Assembly (NCBI GenBank): GCA_007182875.1
Contig: AP019514.1
Coordinates: 682,001 to 746,000, forward strand
Source: Vreelandella sulfidaeris
Lineage (GTDB): Bacteria > Pseudomonadota > Gammaproteobacteria > Pseudomonadales > Halomonadaceae
DNA length: 64,000 bases
Direction: 5' to 3'
In this document: piece after piece, positions 10,291 through 23,024 of the stretch
Numbering within the stretch: position 1 is the first letter of the stretch
How the letters are laid out: every line of letters begins with the position of its first letter
The notes under the pieces: model-generated
Told to the model about the DNA's origin: nothing
What the model saw: the letters and a program-made list of their open reading frames with translations, nothing else
The model's database searches: none
Program-made: the position numbers and the translations under genes

Positions 10291-12097
10291 ATGGAATTAA
10301 GAGAGTGGCTAATCATTTTAGGGTTGGCGTTGGTATCGCTTATCGTTATTGACGGTGCGCGTAGGCTTCAACGTCAGCGTCGTGTACCCCGTCTAGACCA
10401 AGTGGATAAAGATCTTTCAGGCAAGCCGCTGGAAAGCTCTGAAGATCCCGAAGAGGCGGCTAAAGCTGCAGAGATTAATTGGGAACTTCCCAACGGTGGA
10501 GCTCGCGTTATTAAGCCCGCTGACTATAGTGGCTTAGGCAATAAGCCGAAGTTAGAACGTCAAGAGCATCCTGGCCCCTCCAGGGTGCTCTCTGAGTTTA
10601 GGCGTTCGGCATCAGCCAAAGCAGCTAAACGTAAAGCGGATAAAGCGGATAGAGTAGAAAAAGCAGCATCAGTTGCAAAACCTCAGCCGTCTAATGCGAT
10701 AAAAACGCCGCAGTCGGTTGCTACTGCTACGACTACCTCAACTCCTACTACCTCTATGCCGACTGAGCATGAGCGCCGGGAACCCAGTATTTCTATGTCC
10801 AACACGCCGCCCAACGCAAGCGCTGATATAGCGCAGCCCCGGGCAGCTACTGCTCAGCAAAATGTCGAGCCGTCAGATTATCCTGCCGCAGCGCCTAACC
10901 CCTCGGTTACTGAATCAGGCGTACAAGCAAATGAGCCGGCGACGCCTGATGCGCTTTCCTTCGCTGCCAGTGATAAAGAGCTTGGTAAAGCGGAGTTGTC
11001 TCAACAGGAGCAAGGACCAGAGCCTGTGCTGCGTGCCGAGCCTGAAGATGCCGTCTTTGCCAAACATGCCAATGAGCATTCACCTAAACGGCGCCAATTG
11101 CGTTCCGATACGGTAGGTGAATACGATGAATTGGATGATGATGAAATCGATGAATATCGCTTAGTTGATTTTGAAGGAATGGGGCGCTCACTTAAGCGCC
11201 GTTTGATTGAGCGCCGCAAAGAAAAACAGCGTAAAAGGCTGAGAAAGCGGTGCGAGATAAGGAATTGGCTAAACAGAAAGCTGAGCGTAAAGCGCTAGAA
11301 GCTGAACAGCGCCGCGAAGCAAAAGAAGCTGCTGAGGCAGAGCGTGTCCGCCTTGCTCAAGAACAGGCACAAGCCCGTGAAGAAGCCGCGGCCAGTGCAG
11401 CTGCCGCCGATAGGTTGGCGGCTCAGCAGCGCGCCGCTGAGGAAGAAGCGCGTCGCTACGAAAGTAATGCGTATGCAGCCCATGAAGATGGTTTTGAAGA
11501 TAGCGTTGCAGAACGCTTTGAAGCTGACGATTATAACAGCGAAGTTGCCGATGAGCGTGAGGTTGATGAGCGAGCCCGCGTACATCCGACCATAGAAAAG
11601 CCTTGCGCCACGATGTGAACGGTGAACACGCCAAAGAAACATTGAGCAATGCCGAAGAAGTCGTCGTGATTAGCGTTCTCTCCCGAGACCCCGAAGGTTT
11701 CGATGGCACCAAGTTACTTGATCTAATGATGGTGTGCGGGTTGCGTTATAGTAGCGCGATGGGTGTTTTCCACCGTTTTGAAACTGAGAGCGATGATAGC
11801 GAGCTGCAGTTCTCGATGTTGAACGTGGTTAAGCCTGGTACTTTCCCCATTGAAAAGATGGGTGAGTTTATGACGCCAGGCATCACCCTGTTAATGCCGC
11901 TGCCTGGGGCAATTGATAGCTCCGTTGCTTTTGAAGCCATGGTAGAAACCGCCATGGTGGTGGTACGTCATATGGGCGGCGAGCTGAAAGATGAAAACCG
12001 CAGTGTCATGACCGCGCAAACGATTGAATTTGCCCGCCAACGTGTCCGTGAGTTTGAACGTCGTCATCGTTTACAGCGACACATGCAAGCGCGCTAA
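10291..12097 (+). CDS. zipA: Cell division protein ZipA, unusually long (two frame breaks)
   Basis: ZipA tethers FtsZ to the inner membrane at the division site. It has an N-terminal membrane helix (EWLIILGLALVSLIVIDGARR) and a C-terminal FtsZ-binding domain (about 11640-12090, with VISVLSRDPEGFDG and GITLLMPLPG). Between them lies a very long linker: a Ser/Thr/Pro/Ala-rich part (about 10590-11030) and then a strongly charged Ala/Glu/Arg/Gln helix (about 11200-11460). Reconstructed length is about 602 residues against about 330 in E. coli. Frame breaks near 11234 and 11600 are each one A short in an A run. The ATG at 10291 (MELREWL) matches Pseudomonas ZipA; 10282 is an alternative. ligA follows, as is usual. 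Confidence 0.9.
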
Positions 12098-12126
12098 TTA
12101 TCGAACGCTAAGGAATACCTGCCGTT

Positions 12127-12160
12127 AAACACCCGCCTTCTTGCCAGAAGGCGGGTGTTT
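12127..12160. terminator. Terminator after zipA
   Basis: Perfect 15-bp stem (12127-12141 with 12146-12160) around the 4-base loop TGCC. The 3' arm ends in TTT, followed by CTGTT. It lies 30 bp after the zipA stop. Confidence 0.8.
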
Positions 12161-12186
12161 CTGTTCAATATGCCAACGTTTTGTAA

Positions 12187-14556
<2,370 letters not shown>

Positions 14557-14583
14557 ATTCATCTTGCGAAAAGCCTCCCGATA

Positions 14584-14617
14584 TGTCATTGCGAGGAGCG
14601 CAGCGACGCGGCAATCT
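14584..14617. repeat. REP-like GTCATTGCGAGGAGC element
   Basis: The segment beginning TGTCATTGCGAGGAGCG and ending GCGGCAATCT matches a dispersed, imperfectly palindromic intergenic element known from many bacterial genomes (GTCATTGCGAG...GCAATC type). It sits exactly between the convergent ends of the UPF0270 gene and mnmC, where it could act as a bidirectional terminator. Only one copy lies in the window. Confidence 0.6.
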
Positions 14618-14629
14618 CAAGCTTGTCTA

Positions 14630-16666
14630 TTAAGCATTCTCGCCCCGAATAATCGCGCTAATAATGCGCCGCCCTGGGTGAAGGTGATCGACCAGCGGTG
14701 CTTCCAGTGGCATTGGTTCATCACACATGCGTGATGCAATCACCTCGGCACACAGCGGTGTGCTCGCCAACCCTGCGAGCCATGGGCCGTCGATATCCAT
14801 AGGCCTGAGTGGTGCTCGCCACGCTTATTCGGGACGCGGGTGGCATCTTTACTCAGTAATAAATAGTCGGCTCGCCAGGCTTCAGCGACAGGCACTGGCC
14901 CCGCATAAGGAGTCTTGTCGGGGCTTGCTGCGCGCACCGCCGCGCGGCCTCCAAGGTTGTCAGGGCTAAGTGGGTTGCCCGCCAGTTCTAACGCTTCGAC
15001 CAACGCGGGCAGCGTTAGGCGCAGCTCATCAATATTGCGCTGGTGGTCGTCGTCCGTCACATCGGTGCTCGCATTATTGGGCACAAAGCTAGCTCCAAAG
15101 GTCAATACGCCATCCAGTGCAGGGGCGACATAGCCACCGGCACATACGACGCGGTGAGGTCCCGTTACCTTATCGGGTAACGTTACCTCGCTAATCTGGC
15201 CGCGCACCGACTGCAGAGGCAGCTCCACCGTTTGTGCAAAACGATTGGCCTGATGGGCGCTGGCGATTACAACTTGATCCGCGTCGAGCGCACTGCCATC
15301 GGCCAACTGAAGCCGCCAACCGGCCCCTTTGCGGGTAAGGGAGGTAACATCGCCCTGGTGCAAAGTAATGCCTGGCTGATTAAGTAAATGCTCGCACAGT
15401 GCCTTAGGCCTCACCCACCCCGCATGCGGGTAAAACAACCATGAGGGGCGTTAATCGAGATAGCTGCCGTATCGGTTAACGCAGATTTTTCCACTGCAGA
15501 CACTACTTCGCGGGGCAGTGGGTGCTGTTCTATAAAGCGCTGCTGACGCCGCGCCTCTTTATCGCTACTTGCTAGCTGAACCACGCCGCAGGGCTGCCAC
15601 AAGGGGATAGTGGATGAGGGCGCTGTGGAGGGTGCTGCTGTGAAAGCCAGCGCTGGCTATACAGCAATCCGGCAAGATAAACACGGCTCTGGTGGTTGGT
15701 TTCAGCGGCGAGCTTTACATACAGCGCCCCTTGACGGTTACCCGAGCCACCCGCGCCAGGGGCTTCGCGCTCTACCACCGTTACTTGAATGCCGCGCCGC
15801 GCCAGCGCTGCCGCAACCGTACTGCCCGCAAGCCCTGCGCCGATAACTGCAACGTGCTTAGCAGGCGCGGCAGGCGGCGGTGTATACCAGGGAGTGGGCT
15901 GGCGGCGTTGGTCCGCTGGTGGCGTTTCGATGCTACCGGCGAGCATTTCACGCTTACGGCCGTATCCCGGTACCTTTTTCCAGCTAAAGCCCGCTGCTTT
16001 CAGGCCCCGTTTGACAACGCCTGCACAGGTAAACGTGGCGAAGGTGGCGCCGGGGCGAGAACGCGCGGCCATGGCGTTAAACAGTTCCGGTTGCCACATA
16101 TCGGGGGTTTTTGGAAGGCGCAAAACCGTCTAAAAACCAGGCGTCCACTTGGCCATCCAGTAGCATCAAACGTTCCGTGGTATCACCGAAATGAAGGTCC
16201 AGCGTCACGCGCTCGGTTAGGTGTAGGCGATGAATGCCGTTAACGGCAGCGGGCCACTGAGCACATAGCACCTGGGCATAATCCGCTAACGAAGGCCAGG
16301 CGCTCAACGCCTGTTCAAGTGCTTCACGCGCAAGGGGAAATTTCTCTGTGGATAACAGGTGCAGGCGTGCATTGGCAGGCGCATGTTGCTCAAAACAAAC
16401 CCAGGCGCAGAGCATATTAAGACCCGTGCCAAAGCCGGTTTCACCAATCACAAAAGGCCGCGCGGCTTCCCAGGCGGCGAAGCGTTCGGGGAGATGATTG
16501 GCGTCCAGAAATACATGCTCGGTCTCTGCGCGCCCATCGCCACGGGTGAAATAGACGTCATCAAACGCTGTTGCGTGGGGGCTCCCTCGTTCCAGGTCAA
16601 GGTTGGCGTAGTTAATGCTGCCAGCGGTGGCAAAGCATTTGGACGTTGGGTCACGCAGTTATCCAT
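14630..16666 (-). CDS. mnmC: Bifunctional tRNA mnm5s2U34 biosynthesis protein MnmC (several frame breaks)
   Basis: Completes 5-methylaminomethyl-2-thiouridine at tRNA wobble U34. The N-terminal methyltransferase half has the SAM-binding GETGFGTGLN and FLDGFAPSKNPDMW. The C-terminal FAD oxidoreductase half starts with the Rossmann motif VIGAGLAGSTVAAALARRG and ends near SPDKTPYAGPVP and STAHGSQGLAS. Reconstructed length is about 679 residues (E. coli 668). Frame breaks are near 16570, 16120, 15600, 15440 and 14778. The true stop (TAA at 14630-14632) is reached only after the last break is repaired. It is convergent with the ligA operon. Confidence 0.9.
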
Positions 16667-16733
16667 TAAAATAAAAGTGGTTAAAAATTGATCAACTTGA
16701 TGCCGCTGGCGCTAGCTCTGGCTTAGCGCAAAG

Positions 16734-16784
16734 CGTCCGCCGGGTTTGCACAGAGTTTTCCACAGGCTCTGTGAAAAGCGGACG
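16734..16784. terminator. Nested inverted repeat between yciI and mnmC
   Basis: CGTCCGC (16734-16740) pairs with GCGGACG (16778-16784), and inside it CACAGAG (16749-16755) pairs with CTCTGTG (16767-16773). It lies after the corrected yciI stop and before mnmC on the minus strand. It may be a transcription terminator, though no strong U-tract follows. Confidence 0.45.
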
Positions 16785-16809
16785 GACCCTCCACACTCGC
16801 CTATTGGGG

Positions 16810-17108
16810 TCAAGGCAAAACTTTTTGAACGGCTTAACAATTACCTTGGCATAGACCCCTGCAATCATGTAAGGGTCGGCATCGGCCCACGCGTTGGCTT
16901 CTTCCAGACTGTCGAATTCCGCTACCACCAGACTGCCAGAGAAGCCAGCATCGCCGGGGTTGTCAGCGTCGATAGCAGGGTGAGGCCCCGCTAATACCAC
17001 ACGGCCTTCATCACGTAGCGCTTCCAAACGGGCTAAGTGATCGGGACGAGCCGCTAAGCGACGCTCTAAACTATTGGGCACATCTTCACTGATAATGGCA
17101 TACAGCAT
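16810..17108 (-). CDS. yciI: YciI family protein
   Basis: Small ferredoxin-like-fold protein (about 98 residues), very like E. coli Yci[20 protein letters not shown] with the conserved His-Asp pair, then [13 protein letters not shown] and [10 protein letters not shown]. Read without correction it appears as 138 residues. The extra tail begins exactly after KPFKK, where YciI normally ends; one missing A near 16820 explains it and places the stop at 16810-16812. The biochemical role in vivo is unresolved. An AAGGAG-type site precedes the ATG at 17108. Confidence 0.85.
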
Positions 17109-17259
17109 TGACGTATAACTCCTTGATAAAACGAGGATGAAAACGGGCCGTTAATTGACCGCACGGGTAGATACGCGCACCATATCTTAACTGTCGTGAA
17201 CGATTTATTCACAACAGAAAAGCAGCTTATTCTGACAAACGGGCCACACGGCGTCACCT

Positions 17260-18175
17260 ATGCTTCGACTTCCCTATACTTTTGATGCCGATCAGCGCTA
17301 CCCCGTTGATTTGCACATGCACTCCACCGCTTCCGATGGCGCGCTAACGCCCACGGAACTGGTAACGCTGTGCGCCGAGCGCGGGCTGACACATATGTCG
17401 CTCACCGACCACGATACCATGGACGGCATTGAAGAAGCGGGCCGTGCCGCTGAGCAAGCAGGGCTATGTCTTATCCCTGGTTGTGAGTTATCCACACGCT
17501 GGCAGGGTGTGAATATTCATGTGGTTGCGTTGATGCCAGGCGGCTTGCAAGGACCGATGGTGGAAGGCCTGATTCAGCAGCGTGAGGCGCGTATTCAGCG
17601 CGCTGCGGTCATTGCCGAGCGGCTGGAAAAAGTAGGTTTATCCAACGCGCTGGAAAAAGCGCGCTTTCATGCAGGCAGCGACCGCCCGTTGGGACGCCCG
17701 GATTTTGCCCGTGCGCTAGTGGCTGAAGGCGTGGTACCCGACTGGGCAAGCGCCTTTAAGCGCTATCTGGGCAGCGGAAAGAAAGGCGATGTCAAAGCCC
17801 ACTGGCCTGAAATCAGCGAAGTTGTGGGCTGGATAGTGGAATCGGGCGGTGTTGCCGTGATTGCCCACCCATTGCGCTACGGCTTAACCCGGCGCAAGCG
17901 TGGCCTGTTGATGGATACTTTTCAAACGGCGGGTGGGCGAAGCGGTTGAGCTGGTCAGCGGCCAGCAGAACCCGGATAGCACGCGTGATTTGGCGCGACA
18001 GCTAGTAGAGCGCGATTTGTATGCGTCCATGGGCAGTGACTTTCACTTCCCTGGCAGTCATGCGGCGCCTGGCAGCATGAGCTTGATACCCCGTACGGCG
18101 GCGCCACCCATATGGCAGCATCCGCGGCTAGTGCATCTGCGCGAAGCAGCGCCCGGCCTGTTAGCGGTCGGCTAA
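17260..18175 (+). CDS. rnm: PHP-domain 5'-3' exoribonuclease RNase AM (YciV/TrpH)
   Basis: PHP-family phosphoesterase, about 305 residues; the E. coli homologue trims rRNA 5' ends and short RNAs. PHP metal motifs are present in order: DLHMHSTASDG, SLTDHDT, GCELS, AHPLRY and MGSDFHFPGS. A frame break near 17935 (an extra G) splits the C-terminal quarter. The yciI-yciV-yciO neighbourhood resembles that of E. coli. Confidence 0.88.
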
Positions 18176-18181
18176 GTTAAT

Positions 18182-18212
18182 ACCCGCTTAAGTTATCACC
18201 CGCTTAAGTTAT
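18182..18212. repeat. 16-bp tandem duplication before yciO
   Basis: ACCCGCTTAAGTTAT occurs at 18182-18196 and 18198-18212, preceded by a decayed third copy (GCTAAGTTAAT, 18171-18181). Each unit contains the palindrome CTTAAG. Confidence 0.8.
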
Positions 18213-18277
18213 CCCCAGCTGAGGTCAGCTATGCTGTAGGGACAGCTAAGACAGCGTGCTATGAAAGGAGCAGTTTT

Positions 18278-18900
18278 ATGAGCCAGTATTTCCAGATTCA
18301 CCCGGAAAACCCGCAAAAGCGTCTGATCGATCAGGCCATTATGATTATCCGTAAAGGCGGTGTAGTGGCATATCCCACCGACTCAGGGTATGCCCTGGGG
18401 TGTCATTTAGGCGAGAAGAAAGCCATTGAGAAGATTAAATGGCTACGCTCATTGGACGACAAGCATAATTTTACCCTGGTATGTTCCGACCTCTCGGAAA
18501 TCGGCACCTACGCCAAGGTGGATAACGATGTTTTCCGGTTGTTGAAAGCGCACACCCAGGGCCCTATACCTATATTCTGGACGCCACGTCTGAGGTGCCG
18601 CGGCTATTGTTGCACCCCAAGCGTCGCTCCATTGGCGTGCGCGTGCCCGATCACCGTATTACGCATGCGCTATTGGCGGCGTTAGGCGAGCCCCTGATGA
18701 GCGTGACGCTAATCCCCGTGGGTGATGATCTGCCCATGAACGACCCGGAAGAGATCCGTGAACGTTTTGGCGCCCACCTAGATGCCATTATTGACGGTGG
18801 CGCTTGTCATTTAGACCCGACCAGTGTCATCGACTTGCGGGAACTGCCGCCTAAAATTATCCGCGAAGGGCGTGGGGATATTACTCCCTTCCAAGTTTAA
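18278..18900 (+). CDS. yciO: YciO family (Sua5/YrdC/YwlC) protein, L-threonylcarbamoyladenylate synthase type
   Basis: About 207 residues with the YrdC-like fold: RKGGVVAYPTDSGYALGC, then IKWLRSLDDKHNFTLVC, and SIGVRVPDH after the frame break. YciO is a paralogue of TsaC, which makes threonylcarbamoyl-AMP for tRNA t6A; its own role is less settled. One C is missing near 18562. A GAAAGGAG ribosome site precedes the ATG. Confidence 0.85.
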
Positions 18901-18901
18901 T

Positions 18902-19779
18902 CTATTCAGAAGCCGGCTCGTTGTTGGCTTTGCGCGGATCTTCGCTATCTTCGTCTAGCCAGGTGCCGCAGCGCAGACAGTAACGGGCACGCTTTTCATG
19001 ACGGTCGTACCCGCAACCGGGACAGGCTTCTTCTGAATAACGCTCCTCACGAATCGAGCGGATCACCTGCGCTGAGAATACCCCGGTAGGCACGGCAATA
19101 ATCGAGTAGCCGAGCAGCATCAATACCACGGTAATCGATTTGCCCAGCGATGTGGCGGGCACGATGTCACCGTAGCCAACGGTGGTCATGCTCACGATGG
19201 CCCAGTACATCGACATGGGGATGCTGGTGAAGCCCGCCTCGGGGGATTCAATGGTATACATCAACGCTGCGAACAACGTTATTACCATTAAAATGGCGCT
19301 AAAAACAGCAGAATCTGGCGCAAACTGCGTTTGAGCGCGTCCATCAACAATCGAGCTTCGCCAACAAACTCCATCAAGCGCAGAATACGAAAAATGCGTA
19401 GTACCCGCAGCAAGCGAACAATCACTAACCCATGAGCGCCCGGCACGAGTAATACCAGCCAGATGGGCAAAATGGCAATTAAGTCGACAATGCCGTAAAA
19501 GCTCTTTAAATAGAGCGTAGGTCGTTCCAAGCAGTAGATTCGCAAGGCTAGTTCGATGGTAAACAGCAGCGTAAAAGCCCACTCGAGATAGAAAAATATA
19601 TGCCCGTAGCGTTCAGCGTATATTTCGATACTGCTCAGCATGATGACGGCGACGCTCATCAAAATCGCCACAATCAAGGCGATATCAAACGCTTTTGCGC
19701 CCGGCGTGTCTGATTCAAAAATAATATGAAACAGTCGGACGCGTAGGTCTTCTTTGCCAGGGGTTAAGTGTAAATTCAT
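18902..19779 (-). CDS. Voltage-gated potassium channel with C-terminal zinc ribbon
   Basis: Six-transmembrane Kv-like channel, about 292 residues. S1-S3 lie in the first ~110 residues. S4 carries the regularly spaced arginines of VRLLRVLRIFRILRL. The pore has the K+ selectivity filter TVGYGD. The cytoplasmic tail ends in a four-cysteine ribbon (CPGCGYD then CLRCGTWL), which would bind zinc. One T is missing near 19292, between S5 and its continuation. It is convergent with yciO, ending 2 bp apart. Confidence 0.85.
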
Positions 19780-19851
19780 TGCATCATCCCGAAGTGAGCC
19801 TTAATACGGTCCTGAAAGAATAGTCTTGAAAAGAACACTAAACTTAAACTG

Positions 19852-20767
19852 TTAGCGTAGCGTGGTTTGGTACGCCAAGCGATGGGCGAGTGCCAACGCA
19901 GCTTTTCCATATACTGTGCTGGGCTGGCCAGCCCCATTTAGGCCACTGGTCAGCGCTTGGGCATGAGCGCGCGCCGTTATATCTAGCGCTGGATGCTCGG
20001 CTAGCCGCGCTAGTGCCTCTTGGGCATGGGTAAGAAAGGCCGCTTGTTGGCTGTCGTGATAGGCATCCAGGGCCAGCGTGGCACGGTGCAGCCATTCCGC
20101 TGGGGAGTGTGCTTCCGGCAGCGGCCAGTGTTGATTGCTGAGCGCATTGCCTCGGGATGCTTTGCTGCTATCAGAAGGGCGTAGCGGCACCTGCTCCGCT
20201 AGCTTCAGGGCCAGCGTCCATAGCGCTTCCGGCTCGCCGCTCTTTAATTCGAGTTCCATCTCGCGAATTGACGTGCGGTAGTCACCGCTGATAATAGCGC
20301 CCTCATCCAGCACCAGTTCAATATGATTACCCTGGCCTGCGGAACCTGGGGTTACTAAACAATCGAGTTAGCTGCCAACTGCGTCGTGAGAAATCGGTAC
20401 GCAGTTGAGGGGCTAGCGAGTCCAGTACACCGCCAAGGGCGCCTTGAAAGGGGGGCAGTGCGGCCAGCCCGGCCAGATCCAGCTGTGAGCCAGAAACTTG
20501 CCACTCCCACTCTTCTCGTTGAGAGAGCCCGCCGCCGCCCTGACCAGCGGTTTTCACCGTTTGCAGTACTTGACCATCTACCTGACGCAGGCGTAACGCA
20601 ATTCGCGCGTTGGTCAAATCGCCTTCAGGCGTATCAAAGTAGGTATTGACCAAGGTTTGTTGAAGTGCGGGTTCTGACGCGAGGAACGGGTGCTTGACCA
20701 GCGCAGCTGGGCCTTCCGGGGCGAGGGCGAGTTTAAGTTCTACTTCCATTGGGCTAGAGTTTTTCAT
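19852..20767 (-). CDS. CYTH domain protein, inorganic triphosphatase-like
   Basis: Begins with the CYTH signature MEVELKLAL (ExExK) and continues with NTYFDTPEGDLTNARIALRLRQ and LQTVKTAG, the charged tunnel residues of triphosphate-metallohydrolases such as E. coli YgiF. The first ~200 residues form the CYTH domain; the remaining ~100 are helical and too short for a full CHAD domain (YgiF has 433 residues, this about 305). A frame break lies near 20340. The substrate is probably tripolyphosphate, by analogy. Confidence 0.78.
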
Positions 20768-20904
20768 GATGCTCGCTACCTCGTTATCGTGACATTTAAA
20801 TGAATATTTGGTTACTTTTGTGAACTTTTCATGACGCCGGCGGATGCACTCTTTATACTGGCGCCGCCATTTCCAGGCTCCCCGAAAATAGGCTAAAAGG
20901 CATT

Positions 20905-21584
20905 ATGGTTACCTCCAATCCTTTTTCTTCGATGTTTGGCCGCTCGCCATTCCAGCCGCTGTTGGCCCATATCGTCAAGGCTAATGAATGTGCCGATCAA
21001 CTGTTGCCGTTTTTGAAGCAACGCTGGTTGATGATTGGGACAAAGCAGCTGAATTGCGCGAAAACGTCACCCGCTTAGAGCACGACGCCGATACGCTGAA
21101 AACAGAGCTGCGGTTGAACCTGCCCAACACCATGTTTTTACCGGTGTCGCGCTCTGATTTGCTCGATTTGATCAGCGTGCAAGACAAAATCGCCAACAAG
21201 GTGCGCGACATTACCGGCATTATGCTGGGGCGTAAAATGCGCGTGCCGGATGAATTGGCCGACCCGATGCGTGACTACATTCGTACCAGTATTGCTTGTG
21301 TCGCCCAAGCCCGTCAGGCATTGGAAGAGCTCAAGGACCTGCTTGAATCCGGCTTTGGCAAAAACGTCTCCGATGTGATGCAGAAAATGATCCGCGAGCT
21401 GCACACCCTCGAACATCAAGCCGACGATCAACAGGTGACGATCCGTCGCCAACTGTTCTCGCTTGAGAGCCAGCTACCGCCAGTGGATGTGATCTTTCTC
21501 TACAAGATCATTGAATGGGTTGGCGAACTATCTGATCGCGCTGAGCGTGTGGGTAGCCGTCTGCAGATACTGACTGCCCGCTAA
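20905..21584 (+). CDS. DUF47/TIGR00153 PhoU-like protein, Pit accessory regulator
   Basis: All-helical PhoU-like protein, about 227 residues. The start is the ATG at 20905 (MVTSNPFSSMFGRSPF), typical of the family; a missing T near 21013 hides the N-terminal part. Conserved stretches include WDKAAELRENVTRLEHDAD and VQDKIANKVRDITGIMLGRKM. It lies 11 bp upstream of pit, and such pairs are thought to regulate Pit-type phosphate transport. Confidence 0.87.
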
Positions 21585-21595
21585 GGGGACCTTTC

Positions 21596-22858
21596 ATGCT
21601 GATTATTGCCCAGCACGGTGAAATCTTCATTATTTTGGCCTGTTTGTTTGGCTTCTTTATGGCCTGGGGCGTTGGTGCAAATGATGTCGCCAATGCAATG
21701 GGAACCTCGGTGGGGTCGAAAGCGATCACCATCAAACAAGCGATCTTAATTGCTGTTGTTTTTGAATTCCTGGGTGCTTGGTTAGCCGGCGGTGAGGTAA
21801 CCAATACGATCCGCAAAGGCATTATCGACCCTGAGCTATTGCAGGATGACCCGCAGCTGTTGGTATATGGCATGCTGGCAGCGTTGCTAGCCGCGGGTAC
21901 ATGGCTGCTGGTAGCGTCTATGAGGGGTGGCCAGTTTCTACCACCCATTCGATCGTCGGCGCGATTGTTGGCTTTGCGGTCGCAGGGCTTGGCCCCGCCA
22001 TGGTGGATTGGGGGCAGTGGGCACGATTGCCGCGAGCTGGGTAGTGTCCCCTTTGCTGGCGGGTACGATCGGCTTTGTGTTGTTTAAATCGGTGCACTAT
22101 CTAATCTTTGAAGATGACAACCCGTTTGCTGCTGCGAAACGCTATGTACCTGGCTATGTGTTTCTCGTCGGCTTTATCGTTTCGATGGTGACGCTGACCA
22201 AGGGGTTATCCCATGTTGGTCTTGAGTTGACCTTTAATCAAAGCCTGCTGCTATCGATTCTACTGGGCGGCGTGATTATGGGAATTGGCTGGCTGATGCA
22301 GCGTCGTATCAAGTTCGAGCACAATGCGAAGGACCACTTTAGCTACGCCAACGTTGAACGTGTATTTGGCGTGCTGATGATCTTCACTGCCTGTGCCATG
22401 GCCTTTGCCCATGGTTCTAACGATGTGGCGAATGCGGTTGGCCCGCTGGCCGCAGTGATTAGCGTGGTGCAAACCGGCGGTGAAATCGGTGGCTCCGCGC
22501 TGGTGCCATGGTGGGTATTGGTACTCGGCGGCGGTGGCATTGTGGTGGGCTTGGTCACCTACGGCCATAAAGTGATTGCGACCGTGGGTACCGGCATTAC
22601 CGAACTTACCCCAGTCGCGGCTTTGCCGCCACGCTGGCGGCGGCCACGACGGTGGTACTGGCGTCAGGCACTGGCCTGCCGATTTCAACGACCCATACGC
22701 TGGTAGGTGCAATTTTAGGTGTCGGTCTGGCACGCGGTATGGCGGCCCTCAACTTGCGCGTTATTGGCACGATTGCGATGTCATGGCTGATCACATTGCC
22801 AGCCGGCGCAGGTCTCGCCATTCTGTTCTTCTTTATGTTCAAAGGCATGTTCGGCTAA
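21596..22858 (+). CDS. pit: Low-affinity inorganic phosphate transporter, Pit family
   Basis: Twelve-helix H+/metal-phosphate symporter, about 420 residues. It carries both family repeats: [21 protein letters not shown] near the N-terminus and [17 protein letters not shown] in the second half. The paired (P)xSTTH motifs are [11 protein letters not shown] and [11 protein letters not shown]. Frame breaks near 21930, 21998 and 22612. It forms an operon with the DUF47 gene. Confidence 0.92.
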
Positions 22859-22915
22859 ACATGTTCGATTAAACGCAGGCTCGAACGCGTTTAGAAGCAA
22901 CTGAGCGGTAACATC

Positions 22916-22984
22916 ACAGCGGCATCTTCATGTTTATCTGCATTAGATCGAGCAGATTTGCATTAGAAGGTGCCGCTGTTTTTG
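22916..22984 (+). terminator. Terminator after pit
   Basis: ACAGCGGCA-TCTTC (22916-22929) pairs with GAAGG-TGCCGCTGT (22966-22979), followed by TTTT. The loop of 36 bases is long and contains a near-repeat of CTGCATTAGA / TTGCATTAGA. Confidence 0.65.
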
Positions 22985-23024
22985 TGCTCTGGTAAAGTAA
23001 CCCATTGGACGTAATAAACGTCGC

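Noticed and set aside
16692..17108. YciI with a 40-residue C-terminal extension
   Set aside because: The extension begins exactly where normal YciI ends and disappears if one A is restored.
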